Below, piece by piece: positions 27,845-36,367 of a stretch of DNA of 37,168 nucleotides. A program made the position numbers and the translations under genes. A model generated the notes under the pieces. That model saw only the letters and a program-made list of their open reading frames with translations. It was not told where the DNA came from and did not search any database. Source of the DNA: Acidobacteriota bacterium (lineage in GTDB: Bacteria > Acidobacteriota > Thermoanaerobaculia > Multivoradales > J023); assembly GCA_029263355.1 (NCBI GenBank), contig JAJCXQ010000289.1, forward strand, positions 1 through 37,168, read 5' to 3'. Positions within the stretch are counted from its first letter, which is position 1, and each line of letters begins with the position of its first letter.

Positions 27845-27873
27845 ATTAGAGCATCTGCGCCAGCGCCTGTCAA
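27845..27873 (-). promoter_or_regulatory. Sigma-70 promoter of the his-trp operon
   Basis: On the minus strand TTGACA (27868-27873) is a perfect -35 box. A 17-base spacer separates it from TCTAAT (27845-27850), 5 of 6 to the -10 consensus. Transcription should start near 27838, about 20 bases before the leader peptide ATG and 330 before hisZ. No other promoter this good was seen in the operon. Confidence 0.88.
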
Positions 27874-27986
27874 CAGAAACACCGACCCACTAGAAGAACA
27901 GCAGCCGCACATGTCCCCCAGGTGTCCGAGGAGGCTTCCTCAACGTTGAGCAGCCTCATCCGGAAACGTTCTATCGTGGATCTTCA

Positions 27987-28272
27987 ATGAAGATGAAGGC
28001 GAGTCGAGTCCTCCGCTTAACCTCCCTCACGGCCAAGAAGGTCAAGCAGAGTGACTGACATAACTCTCCTCAGCGTCAAGAGGGTTAAGCGAGTGACTGG
28101 CATAACTCTCCTCACGGCTAAGAGGGTTAAGCGAGTGACTGGCTTGACTCGGCTCAGCGCCAAGAGAGTCAAGCGTGTAACCGCGGGCCCAGGCCTCACC
28201 GTCAAGAGAGGCTTGGCAGCGGCCAGAGCGACCTCCAAAACCCTGAGGAAAGGGTTTCGCGATGAACCGTGA
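27987..28272 (+). pseudogene. Small basic repeat protein gene, frameshifted
   Basis: The ATG at 27987 opens a frame (MKMKASRVLRLTSLTAKKVK) that hits a TGA after about 23 codons. The frame carrying on (GTG at 28051 to the TGA at 28270-28272) repeats the same 14-residue motif, TLLTAKRVKRVTGI and variants. Removing one base, the extra A at 28048 that the other copies lack, joins the two frames into a 94-aa protein. That protein would be strongly basic, dominated by KRVKRVT repeats, with no domain I recognise. A hairpin with TTT follows the stop directly, which supports a once-expressed gene. Function unknown. Confidence 0.45.
28014..28182 (+). repeat. Four tandem copies of a 42-bp (14-codon) repeat
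   Basis: Copies at 28014-28056 (43 bp, with the extra base), 28057-28098, 28099-28140 and 28141-28182; a decayed fifth may follow. Copies 2 and 3 are the closest to each other. Differences keep the reading frame and the Lys/Arg pattern, except for the single-base insertion in copy 1. Confidence 0.9.
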
Positions 28273-28274
28273 AG

Positions 28275-28305
28275 CTCCCAACCTGTGAGGAAGCAGCGTT
28301 GGGAG
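28275..28305 (+). terminator. Hairpin terminator after the basic-repeat ORF
   Basis: CTCCCAAC (28275-28282) and GTTGGGAG (28298-28305) form a perfect 8-bp stem around a 15-base loop and are followed by TTT. It begins two bases after the ORF stop. The T-run is short, so termination is probable but not certain. Confidence 0.5.
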
Positions 28306-28334
28306 TTTCAGGAGCCTGTCCTAACCGTGAGGAA

Positions 28335-28504
28335 ATGGCGTTACCCGCCAATGCGGATCAGGCTGAAGAGCGGGCCAAAGTGAAATCCTTCTTCGGTTCT
28401 CGCGACGCCGAGCTTTTTCTGCGGGGGCACCACTCACCGAGGCGGAGCTGCAGGATGAGGTAGGCAAACTGATCGCGGATCTCGAAGCCTTGGGAGAACG
28501 TTAA
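28335..28504 (+). pseudogene. Remnant of a small unidentified gene with a frameshift
   Basis: One frame reads MALPANADQAEERAKVKSFF and onward to SRDAELFL. A second frame, entered by adding one base at the T5 run (28414-28418), continues as SAGAPLTEAELQDEVGKL and ends at the TAA 28502-28504. The second part has the composition of a real helical C-terminus. The two frames probably belonged to one small acidic protein broken by loss of a T. Family not recognised. The stop is one base from the end of the convergent gene at 28506. Confidence 0.3.
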
Positions 28505-28505
28505 C

Positions 28506-28868
28506 CTACGATTCGGAGTCATTGATTCGTAATGAACAACGGATGAGCACATCTAACGCATCCTCGAAAGCGAAGACGTTTCCAAGTTCGTTTGCCTGAA
28601 ACTCAAAGAAGCGTTGATCTTCAGGCGAAGAGCTGTCGTCTTCCGTCAGACTGAACGAGAGGTGGTCTTGAAAGAAGACTGCTTTGGCTTCAACTGCCTC
28701 ACGGTACCCTGCTGGAGGGTCAGTTCCCAGGTAGACAACCGTCTCGATAATCGGCGTCTTCATCGCCTCATCGCAAAAGTTCACTAGGTAGTACACACAG
28801 CCCAATTGTAGATCACCCGCTTCTACGGGCTGGGCATAGGGCTTTAGATCTGCTCGAACGAAATGCAT
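28506..28868 (-). CDS. Hypothetical protein downstream of the RHS gene, possible immunity protein
   Basis: 120 aa, no family recognised. It has no signal peptide or membrane segment, is acidic overall, and has mixed alpha/beta character (LGCVYYLVNFCDE, IIETVVYLGTD, NVFAFEDALDVLIRCSL). A very strong GAGGAGG ribosome site precedes the ATG at 28868. It begins 10 bases after the RHS stop. Small cytoplasmic proteins in that position are often immunity partners of RHS tip toxins, which is the only reason for the suggestion. Confidence 0.7.
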   Translation of the reverse strand: MHFVRADLKPYAQPVEAGDLQLGCVYYLVNFCDEAMKTPIIETVVYLGTDPPAGYREAVEAKAVFFQDHLSFSLTEDDSSSPEDQRFFEFQANELGNVFAFEDALDVLIRCSLRINDSES

Positions 28869-28878
28869 GATTGCCTCC

Positions 28879-31800
28879 TCAAGGAACTACCAGTCCACCG
28901 ACGAGAGGCGGGATCAGAAGATCATCAGGCCAAGGAGTGACGAGAAGAGCGCAAATCGCACCTGCGGTCACTACGCACATAACAGGTCTCCTCTTGCAGA
29001 GCTTGTCTGCTGGGTCATTGCAAGAGCAAGACATCGGGCCATCCACCCACTTATATAGCGGCATTCCGTCCTTAATTCGGACAATCCGAAAAGTCTGATT
29101 GACCAAACAGCTTTGCACCCCTTTGGTTCCACAAATCCGCTCGCACTCTGTCCGCTCACTGAACTTGCATTCCCGGGTTTTCTGGCGACCTGAAGGGAGC
29201 GGGCTCGGAAAAAAACCTATTGGATCATTTAGGAGGATTGGATTAGCCCTGACGTAATAGTAGAGGTTGGGACCAGCGAGTAGACCGATCGGATCAGGTC
29301 TTGTGTAGCGCCCCAGAGCCATTTGATACCAACGATGGACGTTGTAAGCGACCTGCCCACCCTCTCCCGACACCGCCCAAGTCGCATCGTCCCACTGTCC
29401 CGGGAAGCGCAAGAACATCCCGGCTCCCGACGCCCCAGCGTAGTCCGCACCAAACGGTTCGAAGCCACCTCCCCAGACGACTACACCTGACACATCCGTC
29501 GCAAGAACGGGCGTACCGAGATGATCAGTGGCCAGGTAGAGAAAGCTTCCGCCAGGTTCGACTTGGGTGACGGGACGACCGTCGAAGTACAGTAGGTAGC
29601 TCGCCTGACCGGGATGGGCGACGCGATGCAGTAGCCCGTCCGAGTCGTAGGTCGGATCGGTGAAGCTGAGACTGGTTGTCGCTGGGCAGGGATCTGCTCC
29701 TCCCCAGACGCTGATACCGCCACTTTCGAAACCATCGCAGAAGACGCCACTCGTCGCGTCAGGGGCGATACCGGTAGATCGACGCAGAAAGCCGCGACCG
29801 TCGTAGAGTAGATCGGTGCTGGCACTTGCAGCGGTGCGCTCTTGTCGCTCCACGCGACTGGCGCCATCGTAGTCGCGGTCGATGACGTTGCCGGCAGCGT
29901 TGACCTGGGTCTGGTTGCCCGCAGCGTCGTAGGCGAAAGCGTGGGTCCCGCCAGCGCCCAGGGCGATCGACCCGAGCCGGGCGGAATGACCCATCGCGGC
30001 GTTGGCGACGTAGGTGTAGGTATCGACCACGGCGTCCCGGCTCTCGGTGAGTCGGTTGCCTAGCCGGTCATAAGTCCAGGCGAGATCTCCCCATGATCCA
30101 TCACCTTGCGTGAGGTAGTACTGGACATCCTGGTAGGCATAGGTGCGATCGTTCGCAGCGTTCAGGGCGTCTGTGATGCCGGTGATGTTGCCGACGGCGT
30201 CGGTGGCATACTGCCAATCGAGCACGGCGCCAACTTGAATCGCGGACGGGTAGTATTTTGTGTCGAAACTGCGGGCCTCAGAGAGACCGTTGCCAAGAGT
30301 CAGTGACGCCAACGGCCCCGATGGTTCGTAACTCGACCCGGTGACGATGGACAGATCAGACTCTCCCGGGCGCTGCAGCGTCATCGTAGCTTGACGGTCG
30401 ACAGCATCGTAGGTCGTCGTCACGTTCACGCCACCAGGATATCCGATGGTGGTCTGGTTGCCATTCGCATCGTAGGCGTGAGTCAAAGCTCCATCTTGGA
30501 GCATACGGCCGAAACGATCATAGCCATAGTTGACACTGTGGCCGTTGCGGTCAATGCTGGTCAGGCGACCGAGGGAGAAATCGACGGCGGGGTCATCGTA
30601 GGTTGACGTGACGTCCAGATCAATGCCCGGGTAGTCTTGCAGCGTCACACGGTCGAGAGCGTCGATAGTCCGAGTCAAGATGACGCCACGAGCGTCGGTG
30701 CGGGAGACCGCTTCGCTGTGCTCGTTGTAAGCGTGGGTCGTGGTACCGGAAACTTCGGAAGTCTCCATCGTCATGAGGTCGCGGTCACTATAGACATAGC
30801 TGGTGACGCCACCCTCGCCGTCGGTGACCTGGGCGAGATGGTCCTGCACGTCGTAGCCATAGGTGACGACGGTGGTGCCGCCGCCATTGCCACCCCACGG
30901 CTGGCTCACTGCGGTGAGCCGATCGAGCTCGTCGTAGGTGTACTCCGTGGACGCCGGGTTGACTTGACCACCACTTGAGTGATTGGCATCCCACACTCGC
31001 TCGAGATTGCCTTCGCAGTCATAGGCATACTCGGTGGTTGCTTCGTCGCCATCGAAGCCTCGGGTGAGCTGGGCAAGTTGGCAGCGGTTGGTGTACTGAA
31101 ACGCAGTTTGAGAACGCTTCTCCCAATCCGTACCGGTCCAGCGTTCATGTTCTTCGAGCACTCGATTACCGGCACCGTCCAACGTATAGACGACACGCTC
31201 CGTGTGGCTCGAAGCCTGGTCGTCGGCCTTGCGCTCGATCGAGGTCAGCCGGCCAGCGGCATCGTAGATGTACTCGATGACGTTGCCTTCCGGCAGGATG
31301 GTTTGGAAGAGGTCGCCAAAGACGTTGTAGCGATACTCGGTGACGAGATCGTCGGCAGGCATAGCGCCGCGCTGGATGATAAAACGCAACCGATCGAGCG
31401 CGTCGAACTGCGTCTCGGTGAGGACACCGTTGGGATCCGTCTCCGAGGTGCGGCGATTGAACGGGTCGTTACCGAAGGTCGTGGCGCCGATCAGCGGTTC
31501 GGTGCGGGATACCGGCACCAAGAAGCCGTTGCCGCGGGTTGCGTCGTAGGCAAACGTGGTTTGGTCGTCGGTGCCGTAGCCGGGCGGATCAACCAGCGTG
31601 AGCTGGCCGCCGACATTGAAAGCGAAGACGGTCTCGTAGCTGAACGCTGCCCCGGCTTCGAAGCCGTCGAGCATCTGGCTCGTGCGATTGCCGAAGGCAT
31701 CGTAGCCGTGGGTGGTGGTCTTGACGTTGGGGAAGCCGGCGGTTGACGGCTGCTCCATGGTGGCGACGAAGGCTGGAAACGTGGAGTCGTAAGTCCATGT

Positions 31801-32091
31801 CGTCTCGCGCTCGAGGGGCGTGCCGAAGGCTTCGATGCGGCTTGTCGTGCGGCCGTTGCCGTCGTAAGTGAAGCGGGTGACGTGGCCGCGGCCATCGATC
31901 TGCTCGGTCACCCGATACGGATTGACTGGATCGTCGTAGGTCAGTTGGCTGTTGGGGCCGACGCCACAGGCCGGACAGTCGCCGTTGACCTGGACGACTC
32001 TGGGTTTGCGCTCGACCGCATCGCGTCCATCAAACGTCGTGGTCGAGACGGTGCCGAGAGGATCGGTGATGGTGGTGACAGTGGGCAGCAT
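28879..32091 (-). CDS. RHS/YD-repeat protein, 5'-truncated, with Cys-rich C-terminal tip
   Basis: 1070 aa of RHS repeats (many YDxxGN..T motifs), ending in a conserved core (LATDHLGTPVLATD, YTRPDPIGLLAGPNLYYYV). After DPIGF at about residue 956 comes a variable 115-residue tip with nine cysteines and a hydrophobic segment (VMCVVTAGAICALLV); no toxin fold is recognised. The protein begins in the middle of an RHS repeat, with no signal peptide or N-terminal domains. The frame is closed by a TGA just upstream and no ribosome site precedes the ATG at 32091. It is therefore probably a truncated copy or displaced RHS end. An insert near residues 780-800 contains CDGFESGGISVW, like a motif seen in unrelated secreted proteins. 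If expressed it would be a shell protein enclosing the tip. Confidence 0.85.
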   Translation of the reverse strand: MLPTVTTITDPLGTVSTTTFDGRDAVERKPRVVQVNGDCPACGVGPNSQLTYDDPVNPYRVTEQIDGRGHVTRFTYDGNGRTTSRIEAFGTPLERETTWTYDSTFPAFVATMEQPSTAGFPNVKTTTHGYDAFGNRTSQMLDGFEAGAAFSYETVFAFNVGGQLTLVDPPGYGTDDQTTFAYDATRGNGFLVPVSRTEPLIGATTFGNDPFNRRTSETDPNGVLTETQFDALDRLRFIIQRGAMPADDLVTEYRYNVFGDLFQTILPEGNVIEYIYDAAGRLTSIERKADDQASSHTERVVYTLDGAGNRVLEEHERWTGTDWEKRSQTAFQYTNRCQLAQLTRGFDGDEATTEYAYDCEGNLERVWDANHSSGGQVNPASTEYTYDELDRLTAVSQPWGGNGGGTTVVTYGYDVQDHLAQVTDGEGGVTSYVYSDRDLMTMETSEVSGTTTHAYNEHSEAVSRTDARGVILTRTIDALDRVTLQDYPGIDLDVTSTYDDPAVDFSLGRLTSIDRNGHSVNYGYDRFGRMLQDGALTHAYDANGNQTTIGYPGGVNVTTTYDAVDRQATMTLQRPGESDLSIVTGSSYEPSGPLASLTLGNGLSEARSFDTKYYPSAIQVGAVLDWQYATDAVGNITGITDALNAANDRTYAYQDVQYYLTQGDGSWGDLAWTYDRLGNRLTESRDAVVDTYTYVANAAMGHSARLGSIALGAGGTHAFAYDAAGNQTQVNAAGNVIDRDYDGASRVERQERTAASASTDLLYDGRGFLRRSTGIAPDATSGVFCDGFESGGISVWGGADPCPATTSLSFTDPTYDSDGLLHRVAHPGQASYLLYFDGRPVTQVEPGGSFLYLATDHLGTPVLATDVSGVVVWGGGFEPFGADYAGASGAGMFLRFPGQWDDATWAVSGEGGQVAYNVHRWYQMALGRYTRPDPIGLLAGPNLYYYVRANPILLNDPIGFFPSPLPSGRQKTRECKFSERTECERICGTKGVQSCLVNQTFRIVRIKDGMPLYKWVDGPMSCSCNDPADKLCKRRPVMCVVTAGAICALLVTPWPDDLLIPPLVGGLVVP

Positions 32092-32272
32092 GGGGTTGTC
32101 GAAGGATCACAAGAAGAACTTCGACGTCGCGCGCAACATCGAGGTTCCTCGGTCAATGGACTCGTCTGAGCGTGGACAGACCGTGTCAAACAGCTGAGGC
32201 TTCAACCTGTCGCTGCGCCAACAACGCGCTCACAACATTTGCGTCCGACCGGACGTCGAGTATTACTTTGTC

Positions 32273-32296
32273 AAAACTTCCGCGTCCGGCCGGAAG
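32273..32296 (-). terminator. Intrinsic terminator of aroDE-hisS
   Basis: On the minus strand CTTCCG and CGGAAG form a 6-bp stem around an 8-base GC-rich loop, followed directly by TTTT. It lies 45 bases after the hisS stop. A second small palindrome (CGTCCGGTCGGACG on the minus strand) follows about 25 bases on. Confidence 0.6.
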
Positions 32297-32340
32297 CAGA
32301 CCTGATCTCCGCTCTCTTCTCTGCGGCAGAAGACCTTCCG

Positions 32341-33834
32341 TCAAGTCGGTTCTTCCGTGCTCCCGTGGCGCTCCAGCAATTCCCGAACACCGGCGACCAG
32401 GTTGTCGCGCGCCACGGTGACCTGTGCCGGTTGCTCGGTCCACGCCTCACGATCCTTGATCGTCTTGGATAACTTGGCGCCAAGGCGCAAGTCTTTGAGC
32501 GTAATCTCACCTTTCTCGAATTCGTTGCTGCCGGCGATGACGGCGACCGGCGAGTGCCGCTTGTCGGCATATTTGAGCTGGGCGCGGAAACCCTTGCTGC
32601 CCAGATAGAGCTCGGCGGCAATACCGGCCGATCGTAGCTCGTTGGCCATCCGTTGGTAGTCGACCATGCGATCACGCTCGAAGACGGTGATCACGACCGG
32701 ACGCTGGGAACGATCCGCGTTCTGGCGGCCCAGGGCCTTGAGCGCGGTGAGTAAGCGATCGACACCGATACTGGCGCCGGTGGCAGGGATCTTGTTGCCA
32801 GTAAAACGCTCCACCAGGCTGTCGTAACGTCCACCCCCGAGCACCGAGCCAAACTCCCGCCGCTCACCATCCTCGTCATCGAACGTCAGTACCCCTTCTA
32901 CCACCGGACCGCTGTAGTAGGCCAAACCGCGCACCACGCTGGGGTCGAACACTACCTGGTCCGGGCCAAGATCCATCGCCTCCAACAACTCGTGGATTTC
33001 TTCGAGCTCACGCACGCCTTCATCTCCGACCGCGCTCGAACCGACGAGCTCCCGCAGCCGAGCGCAGACCTGAGTTCGATCCTCCACCGTCGCCTCGAGA
33101 TAGGCCATCACGATGTCGATCTGATCCGGGCTCAGGTTGGCACCCCCGGTGTAGTCGCCGGACGGATCCATCCGCCCCTTGCCCAGCAGCGCCCGCACGC
33201 CACCACCACCCAGCCGATCGAGCTTGTCGATGGCGCGCAGCACGGTCAGCCGGGGCCCCTGACCGGCTTCATCCTCCGGCAGAGCGATCGCATCGAGCAC
33301 ACCATTCAAGACTTTGCGATTGTTGACTCGCAAGATGTAGTCGCCGCGATCGATACCCAAAGCCTCGAAGCTGTTGGCGACCACAGAACAGATCTCGGCG
33401 TCCGCCACCATCGATTCGGTGCCAACGGTGTCGAAATCACATTGGTAGAACTCGCGATACCTTCCTGGCCCCGGCTTCTCTTGACGCCAGACCGGACCCA
33501 TCTGATAACGACGATAGGGACTGGTGAGCTGATTGCCGTATTGCGCAACAACCCGCGACAAGGGCGCGGTCAAGTCGTACCGCATCGCCACCCAGTCTTC
33601 GTCGTCCCGCAACGCGAACACACCGCCATCCGGCGTGTCACTCTCCGGCAGGAATTTGCCCAAGGTTTCGACGTACTCGAGGGCCGGTGTGTCGAGGGGC
33701 TCGAAGCCAAAGCGCTCGTAGACTTCAACCAGGGTGGCAAGCATCTCGCGTCGCGCCACCACATCAGCAGCGAAGAGGTCGCGAAATCCTCGGGGAACTT
33801 TCGGCGTCGGCCGATCGGCGTCTTGCGGACTCAT
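32341..33834 (-). CDS. hisS: Histidyl-tRNA synthetase
   Basis: 497 aa class II synthetase, a longer form than the ~420 aa typical of many bacteria. Motif 1 region [19 protein letters not shown], motif 2 [23 protein letters not shown], the histidine-binding [14 protein letters not shown], and motif 3 with [13 protein letters not shown] are all present. A C-terminal anticodon-binding domain ends the protein (about 400-497). The ATG at 33834 has GGAG eight bases before it. It follows aroDE by 35 bases. It makes the charged His-tRNA that the nearby leader peptide would sense. Confidence 0.97.
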   Translation of the reverse strand: MSPQDADRPTPKVPRGFRDLFAADVVARREMLATLVEVYERFGFEPLDTPALEYVETLGKFLPESDTPDGGVFALRDDEDWVAMRYDLTAPLSRVVAQYGNQLTSPYRRYQMGPVWRQEKPGPGRYREFYQCDFDTVGTESMVADAEICSVVANSFEALGIDRGDYILRVNNRKVLNGVLDAIALPEDEAGQGPRLTVLRAIDKLDRLGGGGVRALLGKGRMDPSGDYTGGANLSPDQIDIVMAYLEATVEDRTQVCARLRELVGSSAVGDEGVRELEEIHELLEAMDLGPDQVVFDPSVVRGLAYYSGPVVEGVLTFDDEDGERREFGSVLGGGRYDSLVERFTGNKIPATGASIGVDRLLTALKALGRQNADRSQRPVVITVFERDRMVDYQRMANELRSAGIAAELYLGSKGFRAQLKYADKRHSPVAVIAGSNEFEKGEITLKDLRLGAKLSKTIKDREAWTEQPAQVTVARDNLVAGVRELLERHGSTEEPT

Positions 33835-33869
33835 TCGATAATCTCCATGTCAGATTCGATTCCGACGGC

Positions 33870-35372
33870 TCAAACCAGCCGAAGGATCTCACGTGCCATC
33901 GGCTCCGCGAGCTCACACCCGGTCATCAGCCGAAACTGGTCGAGAGCTTGATGCAACAGCATCTCGCGACCGTCGATTCCAATCCTGTCGAGCGCGCGTA
34001 CCTCCCGCACCAGGCGGGTCGGGCCGTCGCCGTAAACCATATCGACGACCGCGGCGCCGGCACCCAGCTGTTCGGGGGCGAACGGTAGCGCATCCTCGTC
34101 GTTGGCGCCAAGGCTAGTAGCCTGCACCAGGATCTCGAATCCTCCCGGATCAAAATCGGCCAACGACAAAAACGGCAGACGCAGTTCCATCGACGCCTTG
34201 TTGCCGCGGTCTTCCCCCCGATTGACGAGGGTGACGCGAGCGCCCGCCATCTGTAACCCCACAGCGGCTGCCTTGCCGGCGCCGCCACAGCCGACCACCG
34301 CCGCACTTGCACCCCGAATCTCGACGCCAGCGTGACGCAGGGCGAGCACCACACCTTCAGGATCGGTCGACTCTGCCTCCCAGACATTGCCACGCAAAAC
34401 CAAAGTATTAGCGGCGCCAATATGCTGCGCCCGGGCGCTCGATGTGCCAGCGACCGCCAACGCAACCTCCTTGTAGGGCGCTGTCACGCTCAATCCCCAG
34501 AGCGGGATACCGAGCGCATCAAGGCTGCCGGATTCCACCAGGTCGAGCCAAAAATCCCCAAAAGACTCGGCATGAAACGGCACGTACAGACCGGGTACGC
34601 CGAGGCGGCGATAGGCGCCGTTATGCAATCGCGGCGACAAGGAGTGCATCACCGGGCGACCGACAATCCCGAACAGCCCTTCGACATCATCCAGCTCCGG
34701 CATTCCATAATCGACCAACAGCCGCTCGATGGTCAGCTGACCGGGCGCCGCCGGAACCTCTCCCAATGAGCCGTAAACCAGTGGCGAGCCGAGGCGGGGG
34801 GCGAGCAACCGGGTCCACACCCCCCCTTCACCCATGGCGAAGGCGACAACGTCGTCACGCCCTGTAGCGCGCAGGAATGACATCGAGTGGACTGCGTCGA
34901 GCGCCTGTCTGGTCTCGGTGATCAATTTGTAGAACCGAGCTTCATGACTGGCCAACTGCTCGAAACGCTCTGCGAGGGCCAGCGCCGAGGGTGCCGTACC
35001 GTGCCAGGAGATCAAACGCTGACTGGCGGGTATTTCCTTCACCAGCTCGGAATCGAGATCTCGATCCCCCTCGAGATCAATCAAGTCGAAGCGCTCAATC
35101 GCCTGACGGAACCGCCGCTCACGACCGCGCTGGCCACCGGTAAATGCGCCCCCTTCAGCACGGCTTCTGAGGGTGTAGATCAAGTCGCCATCGAAGCGAT
35201 CACGCAGCCAGTCGGGGTCGAGTCCTGGCACGAGGTCATCACGCACTTCGAGAAAGCCGACCTCGGAAGAGAGCGCGCGAATGTCCTCGCCATCGGCGGC
35301 GGGAGGTGTCGTCAAGCTGGCGACCAGCGTCGTTTTCTTCACCGGATGATCTCGATCTAGGGATCCGATCAT
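33870..35372 (-). CDS. aroDE: Bifunctional 3-dehydroquinate dehydratase (type I) / shikimate dehydrogenase
   Basis: About 500 aa fusion of two consecutive shikimate-pathway enzymes. Residues about 12-215 are a type I dehydroquinase: EVRDD, His124 in SWHGTAP and the Schiff-base Lys149 in RFYKLIT. Residues about 230-500 are shikimate dehydrogenase: GRPVMHSLSPRLHNGAYR, LSVTAPYKE with the catalytic Lys, GAANTLV, a TDPEG segment with the catalytic Asp, and the NADP loop GCGGAGKAA. The fusion is also known from plants and some bacteria. A GTG at 35342 would give the more typical opening KKTTLVASLTTP; the ATG at 35372 is the longest choice. It supplies chorismate for TrpE and is co-directional with hisS. 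Confidence 0.95.
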   Translation of the reverse strand: MIGSLDRDHPVKKTTLVASLTTPPAADGEDIRALSSEVGFLEVRDDLVPGLDPDWLRDRFDGDLIYTLRSRAEGGAFTGGQRGRERRFRQAIERFDLIDLEGDRDLDSELVKEIPASQRLISWHGTAPSALALAERFEQLASHEARFYKLITETRQALDAVHSMSFLRATGRDDVVAFAMGEGGVWTRLLAPRLGSPLVYGSLGEVPAAPGQLTIERLLVDYGMPELDDVEGLFGIVGRPVMHSLSPRLHNGAYRRLGVPGLYVPFHAESFGDFWLDLVESGSLDALGIPLWGLSVTAPYKEVALAVAGTSSARAQHIGAANTLVLRGNVWEAESTDPEGVVLALRHAGVEIRGASAAVVGCGGAGKAAAVGLQMAGARVTLVNRGEDRGNKASMELRLPFLSLADFDPGGFEILVQATSLGANDEDALPFAPEQLGAGAAVVDMVYGDGPTRLVREVRALDRIGIDGREMLLHQALDQFRLMTGCELAEPMAREILRLV

Positions 35373-35755
35373 ATCGGACCTGGCCCAAATTCAGTTGACG
35401 AAACATTCTCTTGAAAAAAAGACTTCCCAAACCCAGCTCGATGCGCTAAGGTCTGGGCATCATCCGCTACGTTTTGCACTTCCCCTGCCAGAATTGCCGC
35501 ATTCCTGCTACAAGATCTCGTTAGTCAGCACATCCATCCTTAGCAGACTTCAAAGTCGGCACCCGCTATGGTCAGCAGACGTAACCGTCAGCAGACCTCC
35601 AGAGCCAGCAGACCTCCAGAGCCAGCGGAATCTCCCGTAAGCCATTCGTTCGTTTAGACCCCTTAGCATAGAAGAACCATCGCGGGTTTCCCGCATCCCC
35701 CGAGTTCCTTACGGTATTCCACCGTGGAGCCCACAATTGAGAGAACCAACTATTT
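35373..35755. other. Intergenic region with AGCAGAC repeats between divergent genes
   Basis: 383 bases without a supported gene between aroDE (minus) and the small ORF at 35756 (plus). AGCAGAC occurs at 35542, 35574, 35590 and 35607. The last two are part of an exact 17-bp tandem repeat (AGCAGACCTCCAGAGCC), with a degenerate further copy at 35624. Promoters for both neighbours should be here, but I find no convincing -35/-10 pair. Confidence 0.7.
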
Positions 35756-36010
35756 ATGAATCAAACAAGACTGAGACACCTGATTGAGCGTACCGCTCGA
35801 ACCCGCGGCATCCCGGCCGACATTAGCCACGAAATTGTCGATCTCGCCCAGAACCGCCTGAAGACGGCGACCTCCGGCCAACCACCCCGGCGTAGCGACA
35901 TCGTACAGATCGTCGATGAGGTTCAGCGCGAATGGAGCGGTCGGTTGTGGACTGCCCTCGAATCGCTCGGACTCGAGACCCAGCCGACAGGACAACTAGC
36001 CGACGCCTAG
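35756..36010 (+). CDS. Small hypothetical protein
   Basis: 84 aa, no family recognised. It is probably all-helical and charged, with segments LRHLIERTARTRGIP, EIVDLAQNRLK, SDIVQIVDEVQREW and LWTALESLGLE, without signal peptide or membrane segment. The residue pattern and codon use look coding. The ribosome site is weak (GAGAG about 11 bases before the ATG). Neighbours give no clue to its role. Confidence 0.6.
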   Translation: MNQTRLRHLIERTARTRGIPADISHEIVDLAQNRLKTATSGQPPRRSDIVQIVDEVQREWSGRLWTALESLGLETQPTGQLADA

Positions 36011-36101
36011 AGCGTCCCGAGCAGGATACCCGCCGCCGCTATCGGTCTTGCCCGAGCCGGCCGCACCTGTCCCGAGAGCCGGCCGCACCGTGCCGGCCGC
36101 T

Positions 36102-36209
36102 GTGCTTTCTGTGCCAGCGGCTGAACCATGGCCGGCAGTGATTTCTGTGCCGGCGGCTGAGCCTATGCCGGCAGTGCTTCCTGTGCCGGCGGTGCCTTCC
36201 GTGCCGACG
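36102..36209. repeat. Three tandem 36-bp repeats
   Basis: Copies at 36102-36137, 36138-36173 and 36174-36209; copies 1 and 2 are closest and copy 3 has diverged. Read on the plus strand they would encode 12-residue units such as VISVPAAEPMPA. The period is a multiple of three, so a Pro/Ala-rich coding origin is possible, but the surrounding frame has no good start. Confidence 0.8.
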
Positions 36210-36320
36210 ATTCGCACCAGCACCCAGCAACTTCCACGAACCGACATGGCATCAAAATCTGTGTGGCGGAACCGCATATACTGGGGTAGGCTGTATCCTT
36301 ACTCAAAGTTCCCACGGTGT

Positions 36321-36359
36321 AGTAGGGCAACATCCTAGTAGGGCCACAGTGCAGTAGGG
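36321..36359 (+). promoter_or_regulatory. Three AGTAGGG direct repeats phased every 16 bp
   Basis: AGTAGGG at 36321-36327, 36337-36343 and 36353-36359, each 16 bases apart, immediately before the ATG at 36368. The last copy merges with the ribosome site (GGGAGG). This could be an operator, or an RNA-level element controlling translation. Confidence 0.45.
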
Positions 36360-36367
36360 AGGTACCC

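Larger units (their letters stand above)
36011..36367. other. Repeat-rich non-coding stretch before the hydrolase gene
   Basis: 357 bases with no gene I trust. Left part: two GAGCCGGCCGCACC copies (about 36050-36090), then the 36-bp tandem repeats listed separately. Right part: AT-richer sequence with the phased AGTAGGG repeats just before the next gene. TATACT near 36277 could be a -10 box but lacks a matching -35. Confidence 0.6.

Noticed and set aside
28014..28182. CRISPR array
   Set aside because: The units are head-to-tail, in coding phase, and have no spacers.
27509..28505. tRNA or other known RNA gene
   Set aside because: No cloverleaf with a TTCGA-type T-loop or other known RNA signature was found; I also saw none elsewhere in the window, though a covariance search was not possible.
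36048..36338. Pro/Ala-rich plus-strand ORF of 96 codons
   Set aside because: It is generated by the 36-bp repeats, has no ribosome site, and its last third looks random and runs into the hydrolase leader.
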